A DNA stretch of 64,000 nucleotides from Rhabdophis nuchalis (lineage: Eukaryota; Chordata; Lepidosauria; Squamata; Natricidae), in the NCBI GenBank assembly GCA_039707465.1, contig CM077648.1, positions 22,816,119 to 22,880,118 on the forward strand, read 5' to 3'. Position 1 is the first letter of the stretch. Every line of letters starts with the position of its first letter. Positions 11,031-22,747 of this stretch are shown piece by piece. Under the pieces are notes generated by a model, which saw only the letters and a program-made list of their open reading frames with translations, had not been told where the DNA came from and made no database searches. The position numbers and the translations under genes are program-made.

Positions 11031-11165
11031 CAGGGGTCTGCAAAGTTGGCTCTTTGAAGACTGACGGACTTCAACTCCCAGAATTCCCCAGCCAGCTTTT
11101 CTGGCTGGGGAATTCTGGGAGTTGAAGTCCATCAGTCTTCAAAGAGCCAACTTTGCAGACCCCTG
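11031..11165. mobile_element. Palindromic hAT MITE with perfect 8-bp TSD
   Basis: Two 65-bp arms separated by a 5-nt loop (CTTTT); I count one mismatch between the arms. The ends are CAGGGGTCTG/CAGACCCCTG. The 8-bp duplication GTATAGTA lies at 11,023-11,030 and 11,166-11,173. Relatives lie at 23,877, 44,777 and 54,947. The size of the duplication and the CAGNG end place it with hAT elements. Confidence 0.92.
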
Positions 11166-11173
11166 GTATAGTA

Positions 11174-11569
11174 TATCTGTACTGATGGATTATTAATAAT
11201 AAAATATGTTCTTTTTAGTTTTTAGATCCATGTCACGGACATAATATCAGTAACACAAACCAGCATATAATGCCTAGATTTGTGTGGATACTTTCCCAGC
11301 AGCTACAAAACGCTCTTAAATTTATTAGATCTGACCCACTATTTTCTTAGGAAGTGCTACGTATCTTGTTTGAGCTGCATTGTCATCAACATTCATTCAT
11401 TCAATTTAAACAGCTAGCCATGTCACTTATTTCTAGATAAGTCATAATAGTTAAAATACCAACAATAACCTAAAGATAAAAATAAAAGCACATAACACTA
11501 GTTTAAAATCTGTATTCAAATCTCAGCACATAATCAACCAGTGTTAGAAACCATTCACTAATATGAATG
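11174..11569. other. Unassigned AT-rich DNA
   Basis: No recognisable gene or repeat boundary. Confidence 0.35.
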
Positions 11570-12760
11570 TTGAACAGATTCTACACCACAATCAGATCCC
11601 AAAGTCTGGTGGTAAAACCATATCTTCAGCGCCTTCTGAAAGGCCAGTAAAATCAGATCTCTGGAGATAAGATAATCCATAGGATGGGTGCTACAACAGA
11701 AATAGCTATCTTTTTGTAACCCTTCAGGTGGCATTCCCTAGTACCATGATGGCGGACCTATGGCACACATGCCTGAAGTGCCATGCGGAGCCATGTTGCA
11801 TGGGATGCACGGCATTGCCTGTTCCTCTTCTGGGTTACTGGCGCTCATGTGTGTGACAATCAGCTGGCCTTCGCGCATGTGGCAGTGCTGAAAACTGAAA
11901 GAGCTGGTCTTCTGGTTTCTGCCATGAGCTGGCTGATGCACATGTGCGTGCCGGAAACCGGAAGTTCATTTCCCAGTGTGCGCATGTCCTCTTTTGGGTT
12001 GTGTCCTCCGAGGAGTGCGCACATGCGCATGCTCCCTTTTCAGCACTTAGTTTGCCATCATTGCCCTAGTAGATTGGAATCAGAATATGCCTCTCCTGAC
12101 ATACCTAATGGGGTCGATATACAATATGAAGGTAGAAAGATGGTCTCTCAAGTAATCTGATCCCATGGCATATGGGGCTTTATAAGTCATTAGCAGCACC
12201 TTGAAGTGAACTCAGAAACATACTGGAAACCAATATATGCTAATCAAAGAGCACACAAAGTCACCCCATACTGCTGCAATTTGGACCAGCTGCACCTCCC
12301 AGGTGCTCCTTTAGGGCTGCCACATATAGAGCACATTGCAATAATCCATTCGGGAAGTGACTCAGGCATAATTGAGTGATACAAGAGCCTCCCGGTCTAA
12401 AAACAGGCACAACTGATGTGCAACACGAAAAGGCCCTTCTGGCAATGGCCACCGCCTGCTCTTTGAATAGGAATTTTGAATTGAAGGCAATCTCCAGAAT
12501 GTGTGAAAAGTCTGTTTGGGGCAGTTCCATGTTATCCAGAACAAAAGGTGGTAAATCTATGGAATCAGATGTTCTCAAAATCCAAAATCATTCAGGTATC
12601 TGTTTCCAAATACAAGCAGTTTCCAGGAAATAAGACAAGGATCAACAGCATCATTTAATTTTTGCCAGACAGAAATGTAAAGGTGATTATCATTGGCATA
12701 AGATGGTACTCCATATGTAACAAAAATATCAAAATAATACTCAGTATTGTGACAAAAAAC
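11570..12760 (-). mobile_element. Old L2 LINE fragment, split by a hAT MITE
   Basis: Degenerate minus-strand similarity to L2 ORF2. Near 12,660-12,760 the translation reads YGVPSYANDNHLYISV, a decayed form of the [10 protein letters not shown] block. Near 12,330 CAATAATCCATTCGGGAAGT matches the region that encodes the LDYCN block in younger copies. The L2 is interrupted by the element at 11,744-12,063. Many stops and indels show age. Confidence 0.65.
11744..12063. mobile_element. hAT MITE, GATGGCGAACC family
   Basis: A 320-bp element whose ends read CCATGATGGCGGACCTATGG and AGTTTGCCATCATTG. A perfect 8-bp duplication, CCCTAGTA, lies at 11,736-11,743 and 12,064-12,071. The interior is rich in GCGCATG-type motifs. 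A second copy lies at 51,211-51,539 and a partial one ends near 21,780. Confidence 0.9.
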
Positions 12761-14004
12761 CAAAAAATAATGGTTCCATTATTTTATTTTTCTACTATAT
12801 GAAGGTAATTTTAAGGGTTTTTCTTTAAAGTTCCTGCAACACAGTGCTAGAGAATTGCAGCTGATGTTATTTATTAAAGCAAAATATGCAATTAAAATAT
12901 CTGTTGATCTTTTAATGTAGAACGAAGGTACTAACAGCCTTTGAAACTCTTAAATTATTGGAGCATGTAGAAACAGTGGAACTTTAAACTACAACTCCAA
13001 TATATAAAAAATTGAACAGTTGTTCAGTTGTTCTTATCTTTTATGAAGATAATGAAACATTGAAATAACTTAGGAATAAAAAGTTATAATATCATTAATT
13101 TGTAATTTTGAGCTCTGTAGTACAAAATAATTGCTTCCAAATGGCCTATTCTTAATGCTTCTGATATATTTGTTAAACCAGGAGAGATGGAATACTGACA
13201 CTAAGGAGTTAAATTGTATTTGTTCCCAATATGAAGGTGCAGAACCGTATGTGAGAACTTATTTGAATGTTATTTCTTTATGCTGTACATAGCAACTCCA
13301 TTGTTATGTAATATAGTTTATAGCAAGCCTACAAAGAGTTATATCTTTCAGATAGGTGGCCATATAAATTGAATAAGTAAATAAAATTTCCCCCCAAAAA
13401 TTATGATGCTAATTTTGGAAAGATCAAGATATACTTCGAAAATATTTAAGACTGTTATACTGTTCTTGAAAGGTAAATTATAGTTCCTTCAAGTTGGCAG
13501 AATCTTGGCAGAAAGTGGAATAAAATACTGCTTTCTTTTTAATTGAAGAACTGTATCAGGCACTAATAGATTAAGCTGGTTCCATGGTGCTCAGGCAAGT
13601 TAATGAAAATAATGGATTAACTACAATTATTTCTGAAAGCTCATGTGTAATTCTGAAAAATATCTTTTTCTCCAGTAGATTTAGCTCTCAATGTAAGGAA
13701 GAAATTCACATTTGCCTTTTCTGAAAAGGGAATTTTCCTGCCAAACGTCCAAGGTGTATTTTTACTATTATAGATATATTAAAAAAGCTTATGAAATAAG
13801 AAATAAGTAAACAAATAAAAATCCTAAACAGAATTACTGTGTGAAAAAGTTAATTTCAGGAAGAGGAGCACTGGATTCATTATAGATAGCTGGCTATATC
13901 CAATTTGATAATAGCTCCATTTAGATGTCATGTTAAAAAAAATACAGTTAAGATGTCATGTAAAAAAACTGCAGTTTTTGTCCTCCCAGGGGCTAAAAAA
14001 AAAA
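12761..14004. other. Unassigned AT-rich DNA
   Basis: Low-GC sequence with no gene or repeat boundary that I could support. Confidence 0.35.
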
Positions 14005-14360
14005 AAAAGGAAGTTGATTAGGCCACGCCCCCATGAACACTCCCAACCAGCAACCAGGCAGAGAACCAGTTGCTAAAAAATTTCAATCCCACCCCTGCTG
14101 GAGACCCCTTACATCCTGGACATAACTCCTTCTCTCAGGATTTTGCATGCCAAACAACTAAACATAGGGACAGTTTTTGTCCATCACACCTTCAACCTGC
14201 TGAACACAGAGTCTAATGTCTAAGTGTACTTCTCATATAATATAGCTGTAGTGTTCTTATTATCTTTCTTAGTCCACCATCTTCATAGTATTATTTTGTT
14301 GCATTGCATGTACACTGAGAGCTTCTGCCAATTCCTTATGTTTCTAATTTCATATGGCCA
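14005..14360 (+). mobile_element. Decayed hAT end plus old CR1-L3 3' fragment
   Basis: 14,005-14,098 ends in AATCCCACCCCTG, resembling the right terminus of the CAGNGGTGGG hAT family. It is followed by a CR1-like stretch (CCTTACATCCTGGACATAAC, then CATGTACACTGAGAGC and CCAATTCCTTATG), a decayed form of the 3' end at 8,800-9,490. Boundaries are approximate. Confidence 0.5.
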
Positions 14361-14882
14361 AACTCAATTCAAATCCCCCAACCTGCACTTTCCCATTGCA
14401 ACAGGCAAAGCTGCTATAAGAATGAAGAATAATATCAGCTTACCTTCTACACATTTCTACAGATCAAAAAACTGTTGTAGGGGAAAAGATGGTAACCCTG
14501 CTTCAGCATTATGAATCTATCTGAAACTATAGACATTTATACTTCGGTGTTTAAGAGCTTAGCATTGAAAATAGCTGGATGTGAGCAAACGTCAATTTTA
14601 TTTTGCTTGCATGGTTGCATTTCTTTAAATAGAGTCATTCCCTGTGAAAAAAAGAAATGCATGAATATTGGTACCATTCTACAAAAAATAAAATAAAAAT
14701 AATTCAGCATCACTAAGTGGTAGCAAAAAGGAATAGGCCTTAGGTATAGAAATTCAGTTAAAGGAGCTAAGACAGCATATCTGATTAAATACCCCATATG
14801 TTTTTCCAGGTTACTAATGATTGATTTTTCATTTTCTGTTTAAAGAAAATTAAGAGAAAAATTAAATAAAAACTAAGAAAAA

Positions 14883-15090
14883 TAATAAAGAGCCAGTTTG
14901 GTGTACCGGTTAAGGCTAAAAACCAGAAGACTCTGAATTGTAGTCCCGCCCTAGGCATGAAGCCAGCTGGATGACCTTGAGCTACGCACTTTCTCTCAGC
15001 CGTAGGAAGTGGCAAACAACTTCTGAAAAACCTTGCTGAGAAAACAGGGAATTATCCAGGCAGTGTCCAAGAACGGGACATGATTGAACA
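14883..15090 (+). repeat. tRNA-derived SINE, family 1
   Basis: Begins GAGCCAGTTTGGTGTACCGG, with A-box-like and B-box-like segments (GGTTAAGGC; GAATTGTAGTCCCGCC). The body contains GAAGCCAGCTGGATGACCTT and ends GTGTCCAAGAACGGGACATG. It is the cleanest copy of the family here. Confidence 0.7.
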
Positions 15091-15371
15091 GATTGGGGGA
15101 GGGAGGGGAAATCTACTATTTTAAAAGCTGTTTTATACATTATGTTATAAATTTTGATATTTTGGGATTATATCTCCCATGATACTACTGCCAAGGCTGT
15201 AGGCACCGTGTTTCTTATCCTTGACATTTTAGAACTGAAAGAAACTTAACCCATAAACATTGTGAATATACAGCTACTTACATTGTACATGGAAACATGT
15301 TTGCTCTAGCAGTTACCACAAATAATTATAATTATTATTATTAATGTTGTTAATAATAATAATAATAATAA

Positions 15372-16142
15372 ACAAAAACTAACTTGGAACCTGTTAAGAT
15401 CGGGAGTACTGAAAAAAGAAACAGAAGGCTTTATTTTAGCAGCTCAAGAACAAACCTTAGCCACAAACTGCATGAAGGCAAAAATTCAGCATGTTACCAC
15501 CAACAGCAAATGTCGCCTCTGTAATGAGAAAGATGAGACAGTTGACCACCTGATCAGCGGGTGCAGCAAGATTTCACAAACTGACTACCTACAATGCCAT
15601 GACCGTGTTGCTAAGATCATTCACTGGAAATTGTGCCAGAAGTTTGGATTTGAGTACAGCAAAAAATCTCAGGTTGAGAAAGTTTTAGAGAATGAGAAAG
15701 TCAAGATCTTGTGGGACTTCAGAATTCGGACTGACAGGCACTTGTCCTACAACACACCTGATATAACAATAATTGAAAAGAAAAAAAGTATGGTTCATTG
15801 ACACTGCAATACTTGGTGATGCACGAATTGAAAATAAGCAGCAAGAAAAAAATCGCAAAATACCGGGACTTGCAAATTGAAGTTGAGCGACTGTGGAGGA
15901 GGAAGTCGTATGTTGTCCTGATTGTGATTGGAGCCCTTGGAGCAATACCTAGGGGACTGCCTCGCTATGTGGAAGTTTTTAGGTTTGCCGGATTTGAGCA
16001 TTCTGACTCTACAAAGGGCCCCCCTACTTGTAACTGCTTATATCCTCCGATGTTACCTTGGCAATTCCTAGGTCCTTGGTTAGGACTCGAGCTGTTGAGC
16101 TACCAACCAGCCCCAAAGGCTGTGAATCTCATCAAAGATTAA
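15372..16142 (+). mobile_element. R4/Dong-type LINE 3' end with zinc knuckle and endonuclease
   Basis: The longest R4 copy in the window. The frame at 15,472-15,801 contains a CCHC-type finger (CRLCNEKDETVDHLISGC), then HWKLCQKFGFEYS, then the restriction-like endonuclease segment ILWDFRIRTDRHLSYNTPDI. It continues, with a frameshift near 15,785, to ALGAIPRGLPRYVE. Such a C-terminal endonuclease, in place of an N-terminal APE domain, is typical of the R2/R4 group. TAA repeats abut both ends (15,340-15,370 and 16,143-16,210). Confidence 0.8.
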
Positions 16143-16143
16143 C

Positions 16144-16210
<67 letters not shown>
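16143..16210 (+). repeat. (TAA)n microsatellite, about 22 units
   Basis: An uninterrupted TAA run immediately 3' of the R4 element end (AAAGATTAACA). Confidence 0.92.
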
Positions 16211-16211
<1 letters not shown>

Positions 16212-16374
16212 TGCAACAGAAAAGAATATCTGTAGCTGAGGATGGAACACATTTACTAGCAATGATGAAATCAGCCGGTCAGTAGGCAACCAAATTCAGA
16301 AAGGACCCAGTGTTTTTATTTGTTGATATTTTTATCTATTATTCTTAAAAAATTAAACTACTGTATACGTTTGG

Positions 16375-16800
16375 AAGAAATGTCCTTCTGGGTTCAGTTC
16401 CAAGTGGGGAAAATGACACTGGAAACATGGAGACTACTCGGAAAGATGATTTTAATGGTGGACAGGAACAAATGGTTTGAGATCCTGGGGGGAAAGGTGA
16501 TCACATGCTTCAAGATATTGAGTGAAGAAGAAAAAGAGGCGCTTGCTGAGAGTTCCTGAGTTTTTTATACTCTCTTCGGCCCCACCTCTCTGTTTCCTGT
16601 TCCTGTGTAAGAAATGTATTCTGATTGGTTGTCAGACTCCCATGCAGGGGCAACTCTCTAGGCTGCGTTTTGAGTCCAGGTTCGGTTGAGCATTGCTTCT
16701 TCCCAGGTGCCCTGTAGTGAGATGGGTAAAGGGCTAATACTATCATGCCTTAATCCCATCACCCAGGATCTGAAGGGGGGAGATCTTTGTTATGTGGAAT
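16375..16800. other. Unclassified, repeat-like block
   Basis: GC content rises sharply above the flanks, and the block contains ordered, non-coding-looking sequence (GGACAGGAACAAATGG; TCCTGGGGGGAAAGG; CTCTTCGGCCCCACC). It resembles an LTR or a snake-specific dispersed repeat, but no second copy is present in this window and I cannot define its ends. Confidence 0.3.
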
Positions 16801-17780
16801 AGACTGACTCAGGCATTTTAATGGCCCATTGACATGCTATTAAGAGTGAATCTGTTTCCTGCCTAAAAACATGTTTCTCCAGGGAAATGTAACATTCTGC
16901 CTTTTCAGTATTTCCTAGGATATTTCATTCTTCTAGGAGAGGGGTGGGTGCTACCTTCCTACAATACTATACCATTTTCCAACAGAAATGTGCAATCAGC
17001 CAGCCAGTAAATGCTCAGCTCCCTCCAGTTGCCCCATCTCCACCCTAAATTAAGGGATCACAGGATCGTAAAAAAGAATTTTTAAAACAGACATTTCAAC
17101 TTTTACAGTTTTTGTTTGATGGGTGGGGAGGGAAGTTTAAAAAGAGGATCAGAGAAATGCAGGAAATTACACACCCTTTAGCTTAATGTTGGTTCTTGGT
17201 AATATGTGAAAAAGTATTTTTAATAAATAAATAAACATATAGGAGGATAAACTTTGGTTAAATAGAACCAGCAGGGTTCCTGCAAAAGTAAATCTTGACT
17301 GACTAACCTTTCAGACTTTTTTTTTTGAAGCTATTAACAAACATGTACTGGACCTTGAAAAGCCTTTAGCAAAATTTCTTACTAAAATCATCTGAGCAAT
17401 GAGACAAGGTGTCGGTCATGGATAGGGAAGTGGTTAAAGAACAAAGAACAGAAAAATAAGAATAAATGAGCAATGTTCATTTAAAAGTTGGATTTTGAGA
17501 GCAGTATTTTTAAATTTGCTTATGAATTGTCTGGGGATTAAGTAGTCAGGTAGCCAGATTTGCTTTTGAGAGCCAGACTGGCAGTTTGTTCAATGGTCAT
17601 TAAATAATGTTTGCTGCTGACATCAAACCACTTGGTGTATAGTAAGATGAAAAAAGGTATTTTTAATAGCATTACAAATATCTATTCATCCAATCCTACT
17701 CTATGGGCCTTAAAATATCAAATTTTGGTGAAACCATAGCAAGTGATGCATGTTGCTACAAAAGATTTCAGCCTTCATAT
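16801..17780. other. Unassigned DNA
   Basis: No supported gene, element end or structured repeat. Confidence 0.35.
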
Positions 17781-18546
17781 CAGAGGTGGGTTGCTTCCGG
17801 TTCAGCTTGGATCGGGCGAACCGGAAGTAGCGGCAGTGGGAGGCTCCACCGACCCACCCGGATGCTTCTGTGCATGTGCAGAAGCTTCTATGCCTGTGCA
17901 GAAGTGTTGTGCGCACGAGCACATGCGGGAGCACACGCATGCGGGAACACACTACAGATGTTGATCACCATCTTTAAAGTGCTCCATGGCACGGGACCTA
18001 GCTACCTGCGAGACCGCATCCTACCGCATACATCCCTGTGGCCGATCCGCTCCCACAGAGAGGGACTTCTCCGGGTGCCATCCACTAGGCAATGCCAGCG
18101 AGCGACACCCAGGGGAAGGGCCTTCTCTGTGGTGGGCCCAACCCTCTGGAACGACCTACCCCCCGACCTCAAAACAACCACGGACCTCCGCACCTTCCGC
18201 CAGAAATTAAAGACACTCCTGTTTCATCAGGCCGGCTTGGCCTAAGTTATTTACCTAGCCTACAGTCTGTACAATAAATTGTTTTGGGTTTTAAATGGGA
18301 TTATGTTTTAACCTTTTAAATTTTAGCACAGGGATAACTTATTTAATCTGGTTTTAATTATTTATATTGTAATACTGTGTGTTTTAACTTCCTGTGCACC
18401 GCCCCGGGTCCCTTCGGGGAGAGGGTGCGGTTATATAAATCCGAAAAATAAAAAAATAAAATAAAATAAAACCAGTAGTAGAAAAATTGGCAACCCCCCT
18501 CTGCTTCACTTATATTGGGCACTGGTATGACTTGAACCCACCACTG
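17781..18546. mobile_element. hAT MITE (CAGNGGTGGG family) split by an L2 3' end
   Basis: The left terminus CAGAGGTGGGTTGCTTCCGG is at 17,781 and the right terminus GAACCCACCACTG ends at 18,546. The interior between is interrupted by an L2 insertion. The flanking 8-mers do not match well, so a clean target duplication cannot be claimed. Confidence 0.65.
17955..18475 (+). mobile_element. 5'-truncated L2 LINE 3' end
   Basis: It encodes the L2 C-terminus ([20 protein letters not shown], then [15 protein letters not shown], then [17 protein letters not shown]) to the TAA at 18,243, open without internal stops. A 3' UTR follows, with ACCGCCCCGGGTCCCTTCGG and an AAATAAAATAAAATAAAA tail. It is inserted inside the hAT element at 17,781-18,546, so it is younger than that element. 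Confidence 0.85.
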
Positions 18547-19428
18547 ACTGATTGGAAAGGGAACTTGGCGGATAGCTCAGTGATATCAATATCTCCCCCC
18601 CCCCCCCCAATATTTCTGGAGTGATTGGTTGCTATGCTTGCTTTGCCTATATAATCACTGCAGAATTTATTTATCATACTACTCTATTTGTTTATTATGT
18701 ATCTACCAACTGATAAGACAAATCATGCTTTTAGTCAAAGTGGACTTTAGACCATAGAGGTTCCATAAATTTACTTTTGGTTCACAAAATTCTATATTAT
18801 CTATGCAGAGGTTTTCATGCTTACATGTATACATACTCTGGTGGAGTCCTTATCCAGATTTTAGGCTTTCTGCTTCTTTTACTTTTTTTTTTTTTTTAAT
18901 CTAGTTATATGTTTAGTATAGCAGGATTTTCGGAACTCACGTTTTCAGGACCCAACAAGACCTAGAATCATATCATCACCAAATAATTTTATATAAGCAG
19001 AACTGAGCCCAATAAAAATGATTTGCATATTTTCCTCTTCTCAGAACAAGAATTTAGGCGAGGAACCAACAACCTGATAAATTAAGTTCATACAACTCAA
19101 TGGCTAGCCTACCAGACCCACCCTACAGTTTCATGTGAACATAAATCTAATATAAACCAGTTTAAAACTTGTATTTCTGCTGCGTTCTACATCATTGTAA
19201 TAGAGAACACAAACACTAGACATGACTGAGTTCATTTTGATTTGCTGATTATTTCAAGGACATGAAGTCATATCTCCATATTTCCTGAACAACCCTTAAT
19301 AATTTGAAATATAATCTCTCTCATTAAATTAGTTCCCTTTCTGGCCATATCCCAACCAGGGACGTTTGGCATATTTTAGTATCATTCAACAATTTTCAAA
19401 GCTATTTAAAGCCTGTGTTTTTATTTAC
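18547..19428. other. Unassigned AT-rich DNA
   Basis: Contains poly-C (about 18,594-18,608) and poly-T (about 18,883-18,898) runs, but no gene or element boundary. Confidence 0.35.
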
Positions 19429-20514
19429 CATATTTTTTGGAGTATAAGACACACCAGGTTTTGAAGAGACACTTTAAAAAAAAAAAGTAGGTAGGTAGAT
19501 AGAAGGATAGAGAGAGAAAGAGAGAGAAATACAGTAGGGAGGGAGAGAAAGAGAGTAGTTAGGTAGATGGATAAAGGGATAGAGAGGGAGAGCGAGAGAA
19601 ATACACTAGGTAGATGGGTAGGGAGAGAGTGTGTGTAGATAGGTAGGTAGGTAGAGGGATAGAGAGAGAGGAATAAAGATAGAGAAATACAGTAGAGGTA
19701 GGAGTAGAGAGAGAGAGAGTAGGTTGGTAGGTAGAGGGATAGAGAGAAAAATAGCGAGAGAGAAGTACAGTAGATAGGTAGGTAGGGAGTGAGAGAGAAG
19801 GTAGGTAGGTATATAGGTAGATAGAGGGGGGAAAGAGAGAAATACAGTAGTGAGGGAGAGAGAGAGAGAGAGAAATACAGTAGGTAGGGAGGGAGACAGA
19901 GAGAGAGAAGGTAGGTAGGTAGATGTTTCCAGGCCTATTTACCCATATGCTGGAGAAAGAAATTGCTGTAGCACCTAAAACTTTGTTTCTGCAGGCACAG
20001 CACTTGACCAACATAATTCTCATCAACCACTCTAACTAAACAGTTTTCTGAAATGAAAAAAAAAAATGTTTTTGCACTCTGCAAACCTCCCCAAAATGGC
20101 CCATTTTTCTTGGAAAGGGGCTCGTCTTTTCAAATAAAAGGCATAAATAGCTTGGGGGGGCAGCTTGCAGAGTGCTTCTGGGGGAGTGGGGGTCCAAAAA
20201 TGAGCAAAAAACCGCCCATTTTTGCGAAAATGGGCCATTTTTTGGTCAAAAGAATGCATGTATAGACTTATGGAGGCTTATAGAGTGCTGCTGGAGGCTG
20301 GGGGGGGCAAAAAGCGGCCCATTTTAGGCTCATTTCTGCCCTACCCAGCCCCCAGGAGCTCTCTAAAAGCCTCCATAAGGCCATTCACGGCCATTTTGAT
20401 GAAGGGGGCGGGGTTTCAGGAGGCAAAAAATGCTTTATTCGATGTATAAGACACACCCAGATTTTCAGCTTCTTTTTAAAGGAAAAAAGGTGTGTCTTAT
20501 ACTCAAAAAAATAT
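19429..20514. mobile_element. Non-autonomous DNA transposon with ATATTTTTTGGAGTATAAGA ends
   Basis: Terminal inverted repeats of about 25 bp: GGAGTATAAGACACACC at the left, and GGTGTGTCTTATACTC at the right, ending near 20,513. No transposase is visible. The interior is a GA-rich minisatellite followed by a C/G-rich block with AATGGCCCATTTTT-like motifs in both orientations. Superfamily is uncertain. Confidence 0.7.
19485..19925 (+). repeat. Imperfect GA/GGTA minisatellite
   Basis: About 440 bp of irregular units mixing GTAGGTAGGTAG, GGGATAGAGAGAGAG and GAAATACAGTAG. The AAATACAGTAG phrase recurs about every 40-80 bp, so the array has a higher-order period and is not a simple dinucleotide run. 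Confidence 0.75.
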
Positions 20515-20720
20515 TTATTTATTTATTATTTAAATTTTTATAACGCCCTTCTCCCTTCCGGGACTTAGGGCAGTATACAGGCAGCAATAAAATCAATGAT
20601 AAAAAAATACATGAAATATATATTTAAAAATGTATTAAATAATACGCCTGTACTAAAACCATTAATAAAACCTACTAAAACCATTTAAAAATTATGCCAG
20701 TTAAAAATTATGCCAGCACA
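20515..20720 (-). mobile_element. L2 LINE 3' UTR fragment
   Basis: TTTATTTATTATTTAAATTT followed by the inverted L2 tail (ACGCCCTTCTCCC, GGGACTTAGGGC) and an A-rich 3' UTR. No coding part remains. Confidence 0.65.
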
Positions 20721-20989
20721 TAATTATATGGTATTTATTTACTTAGATTTGTACATCACTCAACTTTCAGCTGAGCCAAAGGATGGCTGGATGACTAGAA
20801 GATGTTACAAACCACCAAGAGGGATTTTGCCTCTCTTGAGAACAAGAGATGAAAACCAAGTACGCCTTTGATGTGTAAGGAAAAAAGTGTATATAATCTT
20901 AGAAAAAGGATGGTGTACAAATGCACTGCTAAAGCTGTGTACTGTAGTTGTGCAGTTGTCCCGACAAAGACTATCTTTCTTATTTATTT

Positions 20990-21175
20990 ATTTTTTATTC
21001 TGCCTTTATTATATTATAAGGAACTGAAGGCATATCTAATAGTCTTTCTTCTATTTCCCCCACAATAACAATCCTGGGGAGGGGGCTTGGGCTCAGAGAG
21101 TGACTGGCTTAAGATCACCCAGCTGGTTTTCATGCTTAAAGTAGGACTAGAACTCCCGGTGCACACGCTGGCCAG
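20990..21175 (-). repeat. SINE family 1, inverted, partial
   Basis: Contains ATTCTGCCTTTATTATATTA, then GATCACCCAGCTGG and AAGTAGGACTAGAACTCCC, the reverse complement of the family 1 tRNA-like head and body. Confidence 0.5.
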
Positions 21176-21183
21176 CTGATTTA

Positions 21184-21780
21184 GTCTTTTTTGGGAGGCA
21201 ATTTTCCGCCCTCCCCAGGGTCCAGAGGCTTTATAGGAGCCTGGGGAGGGCAAAAACAGCCCCCCTGCCCCCTGGAGGCCCTCCGGAGGCTTCAGGAGCT
21301 TCCCTGAAGCCTCGGGAGCACAAAACACCAGCCCTACGGGCAAACCGGAAGTTCGGGAACGGACTTCTAGTTTGCTCGTAGGGTCATTTTTAGTCCTCCA
21401 CACCTTCAGGGCAGCCCAAAGGCTCCGGAAGGCTTAAACCAGTCCTATGAGCAAACTGGAAGTCCATCCCGAACTTCCGGTTTGCCCGTAGCGCCAGTGT
21501 TTTGCACTCCTGAGGCTTCAGGGAAGCTCCTGAAGCCTTCAGAGGGCCTGGGGGGGGGGGAGGCTGTTTTTGCCCTACCCAGGCTCCTATAAAGCCTCTG
21601 GAGCCTGGGGCGGGAGAAAAAAAGCATGCAAAAAATGGGGGGTCACGCCTGTCATGCACGCATGCACACTGGGGAGGGGGGGTGTCGCACATTGCATTAT
21701 GGGTGCGGCATGCCCATGCATGAACCTCCTGCGCTCCCTCCGCTTATGGCATGAGAGCTATAAAAGGTTCGCCATCGCTG
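21184..21780. mobile_element. hAT-like element, GATGGCGAACC family, partial
   Basis: The right end reads AAAAGGTTCGCCATCGCTG, as in the copies at 11,744 and 51,211. The interior has inverted GC-rich segments (GTCCAGAGGCTTTATAGGAG near 21,220 and its complement near 21,588) that form an imperfect long hairpin. No left terminus is recognised. Confidence 0.5.
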
Positions 21781-22165
21781 CCTTATTTATTTATTTATTT
21801 ATTTATTTTATTAAATTTATACCCTGCCCTTCTCCTTGTTAGGACCCAGGGCGGCGCACAGGCATTATTAAAAACCCCAAAATACAATAAATATCAGTTA
21901 AAATGAATTAAATTAATTGACCCGTGCTAAAACCCATGTTAAAAACCATTAGCAAATTATAATTTGTTTTTGTTTTTTTAAAAAGTCAGAAACGGGGGCT
22001 ATCGTAGGCCGGCTTGCTGAAATAGATACGTCTTAAGACGTTGGCGGAAGAGGCGGAGGTCCGAGATAGTGCGAAGGTCGGGGGGTAGGTCGTTCCAGAG
22101 GGCCAGGCCCGCCACAGAGGGCTCCTTTGGGTTCCTTAGCCACTAGAGGGCTCCTTTGGGTTCCA
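21781..22165 (-). mobile_element. 5'-truncated L2 LINE 3' end
   Basis: An inverted TTTATTTA tail, L2 3' UTR (CCCAGGGCGGCGCACAGG), then the coding remnant GGCGGAAGAGGCGGAGGTCC and GTAGGTCGTTCCAGAGGGCC. It is truncated near 22,130, after which a short GGCTCCTTTGGGTTCC phrase is directly duplicated. Confidence 0.75.
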
Positions 22166-22357
22166 TCTTGAATTAGTTTCATAATCCTACAGCAAGAAAA
22201 GATGCACAATTTAAATAGATAAAAACACTGAACTATAAAATGAAGCAAAAGTTATCATCAAAATCAACAGCCTGACAGCTTGGCCTGTCGTCTACGAATT
22301 CAAGGAGGAAAGAGACAGACCTGTTGTCAATCTCACCTGTTCCTCTTGTCTGGATTA

Positions 22358-22739
22358 AGGTAGTCCTCAACGCAGACCACAATTGAGCCTAAAATTCCTG
22401 TTGCTAACTGAGATAGTTGTTAAGTGAATTTTGTCCCATTTTAGAACCTTTCGTGCCACGGTTGTTAAGTGAATCATGGCAATTGTTAAGTTAGTAACAT
22501 GGGGATTAAGTAGATCTGACTTCTCCATTGACTTTGTCAGAAGGTCACAAAAGGTGATCCCAGGACTGTGAGGTACTATCACCAACATGAAGCAGTTGCC
22601 AAGCATCTGAATTTTAATCCAGTGACCATGGGGATGCTGCAATGGCCGTAAATGTGAAAAATGATCATAAATCACTTTTTCAGTGCCATTGTAACTTCAA
22701 ATGGTCACTAAGTGAACTTTTATAAATCAAAGGCTAGCT
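22358..22739. mobile_element. MITE-like element (AGGTAGTCCTCAACG end), superfamily uncertain
   Basis: The left end is AGGTAGTCCTCAACGCAGAC and the right end is AAATCAAAGGCTAGCTGTA. The interior carries repeated TTGTTAAGTGAAT phrases. A more decayed copy occurs at 55,780-56,220. No coding sequence. Confidence 0.55.
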
Positions 22740-22747
22740 GTATTGTG

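Noticed and set aside
16143..16210. A possible CRISPR-like or satellite array
   Set aside because: A simple TAA microsatellite with no spacers; the genome is vertebrate.
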